In this document: positions 8,635 through 17,076 of the stretch, in pieces
How the letters are laid out: each line of letters starts with the position of its first letter
Numbering within the stretch: the stretch's first letter is position 1
From: Methylobacterium radiodurans
GTDB taxonomy: Bacteria; Pseudomonadota; Alphaproteobacteria; Rhizobiales; Beijerinckiaceae
Direction: 5' to 3'
Length of the DNA: 64,000 bases
Assembly: GCF_003173735.1 (NCBI RefSeq)
Contig: NZ_CP029551.1
Location: forward strand, 499,001-563,000
Translations under genes and position numbers: made by a program
The notes under the pieces: model-generated
Database searches by the model: none
Seen by the model: only the letters and a program-made list of their open reading frames with translations
What the model was told of the DNA's origin: nothing

Positions 8635-9849
8635 ATGGCGAAGATCAAGGTGGCGAACCCCGTCGTCGAACTCGACGGCGACGAGATGACCCGGATCATC
8701 TGGTCCGAGATCAAGAACAAGCTGATCCACCCCTATCTCGACGTCGATCTCGAGTACTACGACCTGGGCGTCGAGCACCGCGACGCGACGAACGACCAGG
8801 TCACGGTCGATGCCGCCAACGCGATCAAGCGCCACGGCGTGGGCGTGAAGTGCGCCACCATCACCCCGGACGAGGCCCGGGTGAAGGAGTTCGGCCTCAA
8901 GGAGATGTGGAAGTCGCCCAACGGCACGATCCGCAACATCCTCGGCGGCGTGATCTTCCGCGAGCCGATCATCTGCAAGAACGTGCCGCGCCTCGTCCCC
9001 GGCTGGACCCAGCCGATCGTCGTCGGCCGCCACGCCTTCGGTGACCAGTACCGCGCCACCGATTTCAAGGTCCCGGGCAAGGGCCGCCTGTCCATCAAGT
9101 TCGAGGGCGACGACGGCACGGTGATCGAGAAGGAGGTGTTCAAGTTCCCGGACGCCGGCGTCGCGCTGTCGATGTACAACCTCGACGAGTCGATCCGCGA
9201 CTTCGCCCGCGCCTCGCTGAACTACGGTCTCAACCGCAAGTACCCGGTCTACCTGTCCACCAAGAACACCATCCTGAAGGCCTATGACGGCCGCTTCAAG
9301 GACCTGTTCGAGGAGGTCTACCAGAACGAGTTCAAGTCGCGCTTCGACGCGCTCGGCATCGTCTACGAGCACCGCCTGATCGACGACATGGTCGCCTCGG
9401 CGCTGAAGTGGTCGGGCGGCTACGTCTGGGCCTGCAAGAACTACGACGGCGACGTGCAGTCGGACACGGTGGCGCAGGGCTTCGGTTCGCTCGGCCTGAT
9501 GACCTCGGTGCTGCTGACCCCCGACGGCCAGACAGTGGAGGCCGAGGCCGCCCACGGCACGGTGACCCGCCACTACCGCGAGCACCAGAAGGGCAAGGAG
9601 ACCTCGACGAACTCGATCGCGTCGATCTTCGCGTGGTCGCGCGGCCTCGCGCACCGGGCCAAGCTCGACGGCAACGCCGAACTCGCCACCTTCGCCGACA
9701 CGCTGGAGAAGGTCTGCATCGACACGGTCGAGGCGGGCTTCATGACGAAGGACCTCGCGCTTCTCGTCGGCCCGGACCAGCGGTGGCTCTCCACCACCGG
9801 CTTCCTCGACAAGGTCGACCAGAACCTCAAGACCGCGATGGGCGCCTGA
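8635..9849 (+). CDS. icd: Isocitrate dehydrogenase, NADP-dependent
   Basis: A 404-residue dimeric-type NADP+-isocitrate dehydrogenase of the TCA cycle, making 2-oxoglutarate, CO2 and NADPH. The N-terminus [20 protein letters not shown], the substrate-binding [12 protein letters not shown], the lysine/tyrosine region and [17 protein letters not shown] are those of the alphaproteobacterial/eukaryotic-like subfamily rather than the E. coli Icd type. The ATG at 8635 follows the family N-terminus. It is monocistronic and followed by a strong hairpin terminator. Confidence 0.98.
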   Translation: MAKIKVANPVVELDGDEMTRIIWSEIKNKLIHPYLDVDLEYYDLGVEHRDATNDQVTVDAANAIKRHGVGVKCATITPDEARVKEFGLKEMWKSPNGTIRNILGGVIFREPIICKNVPRLVPGWTQPIVVGRHAFGDQYRATDFKVPGKGRLSIKFEGDDGTVIEKEVFKFPDAGVALSMYNLDESIRDFARASLNYGLNRKYPVYLSTKNTILKAYDGRFKDLFEEVYQNEFKSRFDALGIVYEHRLIDDMVASALKWSGGYVWACKNYDGDVQSDTVAQGFGSLGLMTSVLLTPDGQTVEAEAAHGTVTRHYREHQKGKETSTNSIASIFAWSRGLAHRAKLDGNAELATFADTLEKVCIDTVEAGFMTKDLALLVGPDQRWLSTTGFLDKVDQNLKTAMGA

Positions 9850-9874
9850 TCCCAGGCACCACGCGAACGGAGAA

Positions 9875-9903
9875 GGGCCGGCGGAGCGATCCGCCGGCCC
9901 TTT
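9875..9903 (+). terminator. Intrinsic terminator of icd
   Basis: A perfect 10-bp GC stem (9875-9884 and 9891-9900) with a 6-base loop is followed by TTT and then TCTCGTT. It lies 25 bp after the icd stop codon, the expected place for rho-independent termination, although the T tract is short. Confidence 0.85.
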
Positions 9904-9943
9904 CTCGTTGCCGGAGTTTTTGGACGCTGCGGCAGCGGCGGCT

Positions 9944-10142
9944 CCCCCCTCCCCGCTGTGCGGGGAGAGGCCCGCGGGCACCTTGTCGTGCCCGCGGGAA
10001 GCGCAGGCGAAGCCGGAGCGGCGGTGAGGGGGCTTGAACGGAGGAGGCTCTTCCGGAACCGCTCCCTCACCGTCGCCTGCCGGCTCGCTCCAGCGACGAC
10101 AAGGTCGCCGAAGCCCTTTCCCCTCACAGCGGGGAGAGGGAA
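9944..10142. repeat. Large imperfect intergenic inverted repeat
   Basis: Two arms of about 85-90 bp (roughly 9944-10036 and 10053-10142) are imperfect reverse complements of each other. Each arm includes a smaller internal palindrome built on CCCCGCTGTG...CGGGGAG, a CACCTTGTCG / CGACAAGGTC block and a CGGTGAGGG block. The structure lies between icd and the VOC gene and carries no gene. It looks like a dispersed REP/MITE-like palindromic element. Confidence 0.75.
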
Positions 10143-10176
10143 TTCGCGGTGGCCGAACGACCGAGACGGCCGCCGT

Positions 10177-10575
10177 TCAGGCCTTGCCGCCGCGCTCCAA
10201 GAGTTCGATCCGCACGCCGTCCGGACCGTCGAGGAAGGCGGTGCGCAGAGCCGGGTTCACCTGCGTGAGCGGGATCGCCAGCGGGACGCCACGCGCCTCC
10301 AGATCCGCCAGAGCCGCGTCGATGTCGGCCACCCGCAGCCCGATATGCTCGATGCCGCGATGCGGCGGCACCGCCGCCGAGGCGATATCGGCGGGGGCCT
10401 GCTCGATGAAGACCCGCAGGCCGCCGAGATCGAGCACCACCCGGCTCACCGGGTCGCCGACGCGCCCCTCCTCCCGCGCGCCGAAGACCGCGACGTAGAA
10501 GCCCGCCGCCGCCACCGGATCGCGGCTGCGCAGGTGCACGTGGTCGATGCTGTAGCTGAGGCGGGTGGCGTCCAT
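10177..10575 (-). CDS. VOC superfamily (glyoxalase/lactoylglutathione lyase-like) protein
   Basis: A 132-residue vicinal-oxygen-chelate protein with two beta-alpha-beta-beta-beta units. The first strand carries IDHVHLRSRDP, the second half starts with IEHIGLRVADIDAA, and the last strand is GVRIELLE, giving His, His and Glu metal ligands in the usual places. The DALADLEARGV-type middle and GPDGVRIELLE resemble methylmalonyl-CoA epimerase and glyoxalase I members. The substrate is not determined. It begins 11 bp after the stop of the large FAD/FeS dehydrogenase gene and is probably co-transcribed with it. Confidence 0.88.
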   Translation of the reverse strand: MDATRLSYSIDHVHLRSRDPVAAAGFYVAVFGAREEGRVGDPVSRVVLDLGGLRVFIEQAPADIASAAVPPHRGIEHIGLRVADIDAALADLEARGVPLAIPLTQVNPALRTAFLDGPDGVRIELLERGGKA

Positions 10576-10586
10576 CGTGTCCTCGT

Positions 10587-13500
10587 TCAGGCGGCGCGCT
10601 TCGGCGCCTGGTCGGCCGCGGCGACGGGCGCGTGCGCCCGCACATGGGCGAGCAGCGCCTGCACCGGGTGCGGCAGGGCGCGGCCGTCGATGAGCTTGGC
10701 CTGACAGCGGCAGGAATAGCCGTCGGCCAGCAGGGTGCCCTCGGGGCTCTCGGCGACGTGCCGGGCCCAGCTTTGGCCGTAGATCAGCTCGGAGGTGGCG
10801 CGGTTGGCGGCCTCGTGCCCGTAGGTGCCGGCCATGCCGCAGCAGCCGGCGGCCGGGACCTCCAGGGGCAGGCCCAGATGCGCGAACAGGGCCTGCCAGT
10901 CCTTCACGGCGGCCGGCGCGTTCGTGCGCTCGGTGCAGTGGGGCAGGAGCCGCAAGGGGCAGCCTGCCGGGCGCGGCACGATCGCGTCGAGCCGGGCGGC
11001 GAGCCATTCCTGCACCAGCCGGACCTTCGGAACCTCCTCGGGCCCCAGCGCCCCGGCATATTCCGAGCGATAGGTCAGCGTCATCGAGGGATCGACGCCG
11101 ACGAGCGGCACGCCGGTCGCCTCAAGCGCCCGCAGCATCCGGGCGTTGGCCGCAGCGATCTCGCGGAAGCGGGCCAGGAAGCCGTGGACATGGGCCGGCT
11201 TGCCGTTCGGGCGGAACGGGGCGAGCCAGGGCCGGAAGCCCAATTCGATCAGCAGCGCGCAGAGATCGGCGACGACCGGCGCCTCGAAATGACTGGTGAA
11301 GGCGTCCTGCACCACCACGACCGCGCGCGTCCGCTCGGCCTCGGACAGGGCGCGCAGGGCCTCGGGCGTCGCGGTCCGCACGCCGAGCCCGGCGAGCGCC
11401 GGGGCGAGCGGACTCGAGAAGGCCGGGATCGCCACGAGCCCGATCCGGCGCAGCACCGCTTGGCCAAACGGGTTGCGGGAGAGCAGGTTGCTCAAGGCGG
11501 GCGCCCGCCCCGCCAGCGGCAGCAGCGGCTCCAGCGCGGCCACGACGTGGTCCTTCAGCGGCCGCGGGTAGCGCTGATGGTAGAGCGCCAGGAACTTCGC
11601 CCGGAAGCTCGGCACGTCGACCTTGATCGGGCAGGAGCCCGTGCAGGACTTGCAGGCGAGGCAGCCATCCATCGCCTCCTTCACGGCGTGCGAGAAGTCC
11701 TCCCCCTGCGACCGGGGCCGGAGAGCGCCCCGCAGGGTGGCGGCGAGCGGTGCGAGCCAGCCGGGCCGCTCGTCGCGCAAGGACGCGGCCGGGTCGATGC
11801 CCGCGGCCGCGGTCCGGCGCAGCCACTCGCGCATCAGCGAGGCGCGGCCCTTCGGCGAGTGGCGCCGCTCGCGCGTCGCCTTCCAGGACGGGCACATCGC
11901 CTCGTCCGCGTCGTAGCTGAAGCAGGCGCCGTTGCCGTTGCAGTGGAGCGCCTCGTCGAAGGCCGCCCGCACGTCGCGCGGGATGGTGCGGTCCAATTCG
12001 CCCCGCAGCGGCACGGCATCGATCGCGGTGAGCGCGGCGCCCCGCGCCGAGGCGATCTTGCCGGGGTTGAGCCGATCGCCCGGGTCGAAGGCGCGCTTGA
12101 CCGCTTCCAGCGCCGGCACCAGCGGCCCGAACACGCCAGGCACGAACTCCGAGCGGAACCCCTTGCCGTGCTCGCCCCAGAGCAGGCCGCCGTACTTGGC
12201 GGTGAGCGCGACCACGCCCTCGGTGACCTCGCGGATCAGCCGCTCCTGTCCTTCGTCCTTCAGGTCGATCGCCGGGCGCACGTGCAGCACGCCCGCATCG
12301 ACGTGGCCGAACATGCCGTAGCGCAGGCCCCGGCCGTCGAGGAGCGCGCGGAACTCGGCGATGTAGTCGGCGAGCCGCTCAGGGGGAACGGCGGTGTCCT
12401 CCACGAAGGGGATCGGGCGCGCGTCGCCCTTGACCGCGCCGAGGAGGCCGACCGCCTTCTTGCGCATGGTCCAGAGCCGCTCGATCGCTGGCCCCCGCGC
12501 GACCGTGAAGCCGATCCGGACCGGGCTCGCGTCGGATCCGAGCATGGCGACGAGGCGGCCGAGCGCGGCCTCGACCTCCTCGTCGGCGGCGCCGACGAAC
12601 TCGACGAGGTTGATGCCGTCGACCCGGCGGCCCGCCGGATCCTCGGGGAAGAAGGCCTGCACGCCGGCCCAGCCCGGATCGTTCCGGGCCAGACCCAGCA
12701 CAGTCGAGTCGATGGTCTCGACGGAGGCCGCACCGAAGGGCAGCAGCGCGCGGGCGTCGCGGAGCGCCGCGTCGAAATCGACGTAGCTGAGCGCGACGAG
12801 CGCGGCGGCCCGCGGGATCGGCAGGACGTTGAGCCGGGCCTCGGCGATCAGCGCCAGCGTCCCTTCCGAGCCGCAGACGAGGCTCTTCAGGTCGAGCCCG
12901 CCGGCCTCGCCTCGCGCGTGGGCGAGGTCGTAGCCCGTGAGGCAACGGTTGAGCTTCGGAAAGCGCTCGGCGATGAGCGCGGCGTTCTCGGTGACGACCG
13001 CATCGACCGCCCGGTGGATCGCGCCGGCCCGGTCGTCGCGGGCCTTCGCGGCGGCCAGCGCCTGCGCGTCGAGGTCGCGCGCCTCCAGCACCGTGCCGTC
13101 GGCGAGCACGCAGGTGAGTCCGAGGACGTGGTCGCGGGTCTTCCCGTAGAGGCAGGAGCCCTGGCCGCAGGCATCGGTCGAGATCATGCCGCCGATCGTC
13201 GCCCGGTTCGAGGTCGAGAGCTCCGGGGCGAAGAACAGGCCGTGGGCCTTGAGCGCCGCGTTGAGCTGGTCCTTCACCACGCCGGGCTCGACGCGCACGG
13301 TGCGCCGCTCCGGGTCGATCTCCAGGATGCGGGTCATGTGGCGCGAGCAATCGACCACGAGGCCGGGGCCGAGCGACTGGCCGTTGGTGCCGGTGCCGCC
13401 GCCGCGCGGGCGCACGACCACCTCGCGGAAGCGCGGATCGTCCAGCAGCTTGCCGATCCGCACGAGGTCGTCGCGGTCGCGCGGGAAGGCCACCGCGCCG

Positions 13501-13655
13501 GGCTCGACCTGATAGATCGAGTTGTCGGTGGCGAAGACCGCGCGGTCGGCCTCGGTCAGGGAGAGGTCGCCCGAGAAGCCGCGGGCCGCGAGTTCCGCGC
13601 AGAAGGCGGTGTAGAGCGGCAGGGCCTCGGCGGGGCGGGTCAGGACCGGGATCAT
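10587..13655 (-). CDS. ydiJ: YdiJ-type FAD-linked dehydrogenase with ferredoxin and CCG domains
   Basis: A 1022-residue fusion close to the length of E. coli YdiJ (about 1018). Residues about 45-270 are an FAD-binding PCMH domain with PRGGGTGTNGQSLGPG and GSEGTLALI, followed by the FAD-oxidase C domain (about 280-560). Two [4Fe-4S] motifs are visible as CNGNGACFSYDADEAMCPSWK and CLACKSCTGSCPIKVDVP (the former combined with a C...CP pattern). A C-terminal cysteine-rich CCG domain contains PHCTERTN and AAGCCGMAGTYGHE. YdiJ members oxidise D-2-hydroxy acids, D-2-hydroxyglutarate in reported cases, and pass electrons to the membrane pool. The ATG at 13655 fits the family start. Confidence 0.93.
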   Translation of the reverse strand: MIPVLTRPAEALPLYTAFCAELAARGFSGDLSLTEADRAVFATDNSIYQVEPGAVAFPRDRDDLVRIGKLLDDPRFREVVVRPRGGGTGTNGQSLGPGLVVDCSRHMTRILEIDPERRTVRVEPGVVKDQLNAALKAHGLFFAPELSTSNRATIGGMISTDACGQGSCLYGKTRDHVLGLTCVLADGTVLEARDLDAQALAAAKARDDRAGAIHRAVDAVVTENAALIAERFPKLNRCLTGYDLAHARGEAGGLDLKSLVCGSEGTLALIAEARLNVLPIPRAAALVALSYVDFDAALRDARALLPFGAASVETIDSTVLGLARNDPGWAGVQAFFPEDPAGRRVDGINLVEFVGAADEEVEAALGRLVAMLGSDASPVRIGFTVARGPAIERLWTMRKKAVGLLGAVKGDARPIPFVEDTAVPPERLADYIAEFRALLDGRGLRYGMFGHVDAGVLHVRPAIDLKDEGQERLIREVTEGVVALTAKYGGLLWGEHGKGFRSEFVPGVFGPLVPALEAVKRAFDPGDRLNPGKIASARGAALTAIDAVPLRGELDRTIPRDVRAAFDEALHCNGNGACFSYDADEAMCPSWKATRERRHSPKGRASLMREWLRRTAAAGIDPAASLRDERPGWLAPLAATLRGALRPRSQGEDFSHAVKEAMDGCLACKSCTGSCPIKVDVPSFRAKFLALYHQRYPRPLKDHVVAALEPLLPLAGRAPALSNLLSRNPFGQAVLRRIGLVAIPAFSSPLAPALAGLGVRTATPEALRALSEAERTRAVVVVQDAFTSHFEAPVVADLCALLIELGFRPWLAPFRPNGKPAHVHGFLARFREIAAANARMLRALEATGVPLVGVDPSMTLTYRSEYAGALGPEEVPKVRLVQEWLAARLDAIVPRPAGCPLRLLPHCTERTNAPAAVKDWQALFAHLGLPLEVPAAGCCGMAGTYGHEAANRATSELIYGQSWARHVAESPEGTLLADGYSCRCQAKLIDGRALPHPVQALLAHVRAHAPVAAADQAPKRAA

Positions 13656-13905
13656 GGGCTGGCGATCGGATCGGGCGGCCGGTTCGGGTCCCGGACGCGC
13701 CCGGGGTCCCGGCGCGGCGATTCGGTTCCGCGGCCGGCTCTCTGGCGACCCGCAATGCCAAGCGCCGCGGGCCGACGCAACCCCGCCCCGCGCCGCATGG
13801 ATCCGCGGCGGATACGAGAAATTTCCTGAGGCTCCGCACCGCAACCAAGCGGGCTTGCGGGCCGTTCAGGGTGCGCAACACCAACCCGACAACGGGAGCC
13901 CCGCC

Positions 13906-14559
13906 ATGAAGACCACCGCGTTCCGCCTCACCGCCGCCGCCGGCCTGCTCGCCCTGTCGGCCGGCCTCGCCGCCGCGCAGACGACCACGACGACCCCGGC
14001 CCCCTCCACCACCACGAACCCCGACCTGACCAAGAACCCCGAGAATACCGGCCGCGCGCCCACCGCGACCGAGGCCACCAAGTCGAACGACGGCAACCTG
14101 AAGGAGTGGCAGGTCGCCAAGTCCGCTAAGATCGGCCTCGCCCAGGCGATCGCCACCGCCGAGGCCAAGGCCGAGGACAACGAGAAGGGCAAGGCCATCG
14201 ACGCCGATTTCGAGAAAGCCGACGGCAAGAACCCGGCGCACTACTCGATCAAGGTGGTGTACCCGAGCGGCAAGCTGGTCGAGCACGGCGTCAACGCCGA
14301 CACGGGCGAACTCTACAAGTCGGAGAACCAGCCGTTCGAGCGCTACTTCACCCGCCTGAAGGTCAGCGATTTCCAGAACGCCAAGGTCTCGCTCAAGGAC
14401 GCGATCGCGCTGGCCGAGCAGAAGGCCGCGGGCGGCAAGGCCTACGAGGCCGAGGTCGAGCGCGAGGGCAACGCCGTCGAGTACGAGATCAAGGTCGCTC
14501 TCACCGACCGCGAGCAGGAGATCAAGGTCGGTCCGGACGGCAAGGTCAAGAACGACTGA
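13906..14559 (+). CDS. Secreted PepSY-domain protein
   Basis: A 217-residue exported protein. The signal peptide is MKTTAFRLTAAAGLLALSAG with cleavage likely after AAAQ. A Thr/Pro/Asn-rich linker (about 26-60) follows, then two PepSY-like modules (about 78-140 and 165-217), each with an A-I-x-x-A-E start and a beta-strand end (YSIKVVYPSGKLVEHGVNAD; YEIKVALTDREQEIKVGPDG). PepSY domains are thought to inhibit proteases or bind peptides in the periplasm. A CGGGAG ribosome-binding site lies about 10 bases before the ATG. It is monocistronic and followed by a hairpin. Confidence 0.85.
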   Translation: MKTTAFRLTAAAGLLALSAGLAAAQTTTTTPAPSTTTNPDLTKNPENTGRAPTATEATKSNDGNLKEWQVAKSAKIGLAQAIATAEAKAEDNEKGKAIDADFEKADGKNPAHYSIKVVYPSGKLVEHGVNADTGELYKSENQPFERYFTRLKVSDFQNAKVSLKDAIALAEQKAAGGKAYEAEVEREGNAVEYEIKVALTDREQEIKVGPDGKVKND

Positions 14560-14578
14560 CTATTTTCGTCGTGGAGTT

Positions 14579-14606
14579 GCGGGCGCCTCGGAGACGGGGC
14601 GCCCGC
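14579..14606 (+). terminator. Hairpin after the PepSY gene
   Basis: A perfect 9-bp GC stem (14579-14587 with 14598-14606) and a 10-base loop lie 20 bp after the stop codon. There is no real T tract, only ATTTC several bases later, so termination would be weak or Rho-assisted. Confidence 0.55.
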
Positions 14607-14769
14607 TGCCATTTCGGTCAGGGCCCGCGTCCAGCCGGCCAGGCTGGATGTTGAAACGCGGAGAGGTGCGCCAGATCGGCTTGGCCTTTGTGAAAGCCTG
14701 CTGAGGGTGGGTAGCGGAAGCCAACAGATCGCCTCAAAGCGGACGTTCTGCCTCCGACCCTACTCAGAA

Positions 14770-15561
14770 TCAGGAATCGACGAACGAGATGCTCGGAAGC
14801 GGTCGTGCATCGGTAGATTGCTTCGGTAGTAAAGCCTCTGTCCGTCCCCGCAGGGCTTGAATGCTGCGGTAGCCGACTGAAGCCGCTACTTGGCGCGGTG
14901 ACCATCCATCAGCGGCGAGAGCTAACGCCCGCACCACCCTCGCCCTGGCCCGCCATTGATCGAAGGTCAGGCCCGTCTCGCTGCGGAACCTCCTTGTCAG
15001 TGTGCGGCGGCTGAGGCCGCAATGATAAGCCCACGCGTCGAGGTCGAGGTCCGTCGCGGGGGCCTTAATGAGGCCGAGGCAGATCCGGCGTAGGCGGCTG
15101 TCCTTCGGCAGGGGCAAGGTCAGCTGCGTCTCTGGTGCCAGCTGTATCTCGTCGAGCACCAGGGCCGCGAGATGCCCGCCGCGACCCGCTTCATTGTACA
15201 GGACCGGTTCGGCCCCGAGGGACGCGAGAGCGGCGGCGAGCAAGGACGAGACTTCGATGACGCGGGCCTTGGCGGGGAAATCTCGCACCGCCTCCGCGGC
15301 CAGATAGGCTGTGCACATCGAGACCGCCCCGTGCATGGCCACCGAATGCGTCAACTGTGGAGGTATCCAGAGGGCATGGCCCTCGGGGACGACCCAAGTC
15401 CCGTCCTCAGCGCTGGCCATCATCAAGCCCGCGGTGGCGTAGAGCAGTTGCGCCCGCTTGTGGCAGTGGGGATCGATGCGGCTGCTGGCGGCGTAGGCCT
15501 TGGGCATCACCGCGACGGCGCGGGGGACGTCCTGATAATCCTCCGCCCGCGTCGACCGCAT
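14770..15561 (-). CDS. AraC-family transcriptional regulator
   Basis: A 263-residue regulator with an N-terminal cupin sensor (DPHCHKRAQLLYATAG...VPEGHALWIPPQLTHSV, about 30-90) and a C-terminal AraC DNA-binding domain. The first helix-turn-helix is visible in LDAWAYHCGLSRRTLTRRFR. The second starts normally (SPRQVAASVGYRS), but the last 30 residues no longer match the usual aromatic SAFxxxFRR segment, so the tail may be altered by a frameshift or may simply be divergent. It is divergent from the MFS gene and is the obvious candidate regulator of that exporter. Codon use around the 3' end is less GC-biased than in neighbouring genes. Confidence 0.85.
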   Translation of the reverse strand: MRSTRAEDYQDVPRAVAVMPKAYAASSRIDPHCHKRAQLLYATAGLMMASAEDGTWVVPEGHALWIPPQLTHSVAMHGAVSMCTAYLAAEAVRDFPAKARVIEVSSLLAAALASLGAEPVLYNEAGRGGHLAALVLDEIQLAPETQLTLPLPKDSRLRRICLGLIKAPATDLDLDAWAYHCGLSRRTLTRRFRSETGLTFDQWRARARVVRALALAADGWSPRQVAASVGYRSIQALRGRTEALLPKQSTDARPLPSISFVDS

Positions 15562-15577
15562 GGTGCCCGCCCCGTCC

Positions 15578-15619
15578 ACTTTGGCCCGATCGCGTACAAC
15601 TTCGGCCCGACCGCTTGCA
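15578..15619. promoter_or_regulatory. Tandem 21-bp direct repeats, candidate AraC operator
   Basis: Two adjacent 21-bp units (15578-15598 and 15599-15619) match at 17 of 21 positions and share ACTT-GGCCCGA-CGC. A 21-bp period places both on the same face of the helix, as in AraC-family tandem half-sites. They lie between the divergent araC-like and MFS starts, so they could serve either promoter. Confidence 0.55.
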
Positions 15620-15664
15620 ACGGGTCAGGTATAGGCGGGCAGGCTCACTAGAGATGCCTGACCC

Positions 15665-16861
15665 ATGAACGCCGAGATCCTCTCCCGCCGGACCCTGCGC
15701 TTCGTCAACGTTGCGCACGCCCTCGACCATTTCGTGCTCCTCATCTACCCGACCGCCGTCATCGCCATCGCGGCCCAGACGGGCCTCGGCTACGGTGAAC
15801 TGATTGGGCTCGCGACCGGCGCTTTCGTCGCCTTCGGGCTCTGCTCGCTGCCGATGGGCTGGCTCGCCGACCGGTTCGGCCGCCGCACCATGCTGGCGAT
15901 CTTCTTCTTCGGCTACGGCCTGTCCTGCCTAGGGGTGGCGAGCGCGGGCAGCCCGACCGCCTTTGCGTTCTGGCTCTGCGTGCTGGGGCTCGCCTCGGCG
16001 ATCTACCATCCGGTCGGCTCGGCGATGCTTGTCACCCATGCGACCCGCCTCGGCCGCGATCTCGGCATGAACGGGGTCTGGGGCAATGCCGGGGCCGCCA
16101 CCGCTTCCGGGGTGACGGCGTTGCTCGCCTCCGGCCTCGGCTGGCAGGCGGCCTTCATCGTGCCCGGCCTGCTCTGTCTCGGCTGCGGCGCGGCCTTCCT
16201 CGCCCTGGTGCCCGGGGACGGGGAGGGCAGCCGTGGTAAGGGAGAGGGCGCTCCGGTCATCGCCGTGGCGCGTCCGATCCCCCTCCTCATCGTCTTCGCC
16301 TTTGCTATCATCGCGGGCGGGATGACATTCAACATCACCACCATCGCTCTGCCGAAGGTCGTGGACGAGCGGGTCGGTGCGGCGCTTCCCCTTGCCCTGA
16401 TCGGCTCGGTCGCGACCCTCGTCTTCGCCTTCGGCGCTCTAACCCAGCTGGCGATGGGTCGGCTGATCGATCGCTACAGCCTGCCGACACTCTTCCTCGG
16501 TCTGTCGATCCTGCAGCCGGTCGGGCTCGGCATCGCCGCTGTGAGCACGGGCCTGCCGATGCTGGCCGGCCTAGTGCTGACGATGGCGGCGCTCTACGGG
16601 CAGGTGGTAATCAACGACGCGATGGTGGCGCGCTACGTGCCAGCGGCCTACCGGACGAGGGCCTACAGCGTGCGCTACTTCCTGGGATTTACCGTGAGTG
16701 GCTTCGTCGTACCGATGATCGCAGTCCTGCACGATCGCGGCGGTTTCGGACTTGTGCTTGGCATTGCGGCGAGCTTTGGCGCGGTCATCTTCGCCTCGGC
16801 TTTTGGCTTCTTCGCGCTGACGCGAGTGGCGGCAAAGCGTCCCCTCGTCCCAGCCGCGTAG
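15665..16861 (+). CDS. MFS transporter, probable drug or metabolite exporter
   Basis: A 398-residue, 12-helix major facilitator protein. The conserved loop 2-3 motif is GWLADRFGRRTM (about 78-89). Helix 4-5 carries ASAIYHPVGSAML, a pattern of the fosmidomycin-resistance-like (Fsr) branch, and a short hydrophilic loop (GDGEGSRGKGEG) separates the two halves. It probably exports a small compound by proton antiport; the substrate is unknown. It is divergently arranged with the AraC regulator, with tandem operator-like repeats between them. It is convergent with the peptide exporter genes downstream. Confidence 0.88.
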   Translation: MNAEILSRRTLRFVNVAHALDHFVLLIYPTAVIAIAAQTGLGYGELIGLATGAFVAFGLCSLPMGWLADRFGRRTMLAIFFFGYGLSCLGVASAGSPTAFAFWLCVLGLASAIYHPVGSAMLVTHATRLGRDLGMNGVWGNAGAATASGVTALLASGLGWQAAFIVPGLLCLGCGAAFLALVPGDGEGSRGKGEGAPVIAVARPIPLLIVFAFAIIAGGMTFNITTIALPKVVDERVGAALPLALIGSVATLVFAFGALTQLAMGRLIDRYSLPTLFLGLSILQPVGLGIAAVSTGLPMLAGLVLTMAALYGQVVINDAMVARYVPAAYRTRAYSVRYFLGFTVSGFVVPMIAVLHDRGGFGLVLGIAASFGAVIFASAFGFFALTRVAAKRPLVPAA

Positions 16862-17076
16862 CAACGTGGTACGTCACCAGGGTGCGGATCAACCGTTGAT
16901 CTTGCCGGACACATAGTGCTGTGAGGTTATGCACGTGCTCGGGCAAGCGTCCGCGCCCACGCGTTGCTCCTTCCAAAGCAGACCGGCAGAAATCCAACCC
17001 AACCCGGTCCTCCGGCTCTGTCTCAGCAAGCGCCTGGAAGCGGGCCTTCCCAGGGACTGCTCAGGGTCGATATCGG

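Noticed and set aside
10632..13829. Open frame of over 1000 codons antisense to the YdiJ-like gene
   Set aside because: It lacks any domain signal, while the minus-strand frame contains clear FAD, FeS and CCG motifs.
14618..14905. Alternative minus-strand frame overlapping the 3' end of the AraC gene, considered as a frameshifted continuation
   Set aside because: The frame does not supply the missing AraC consensus, so a simple frameshift repair is not supported.
16887..16901. Palindrome GATCAACCGTTGATC after the MFS gene, considered as a terminator
   Set aside because: The stem is only six base pairs with mixed composition and is not followed by a T tract.
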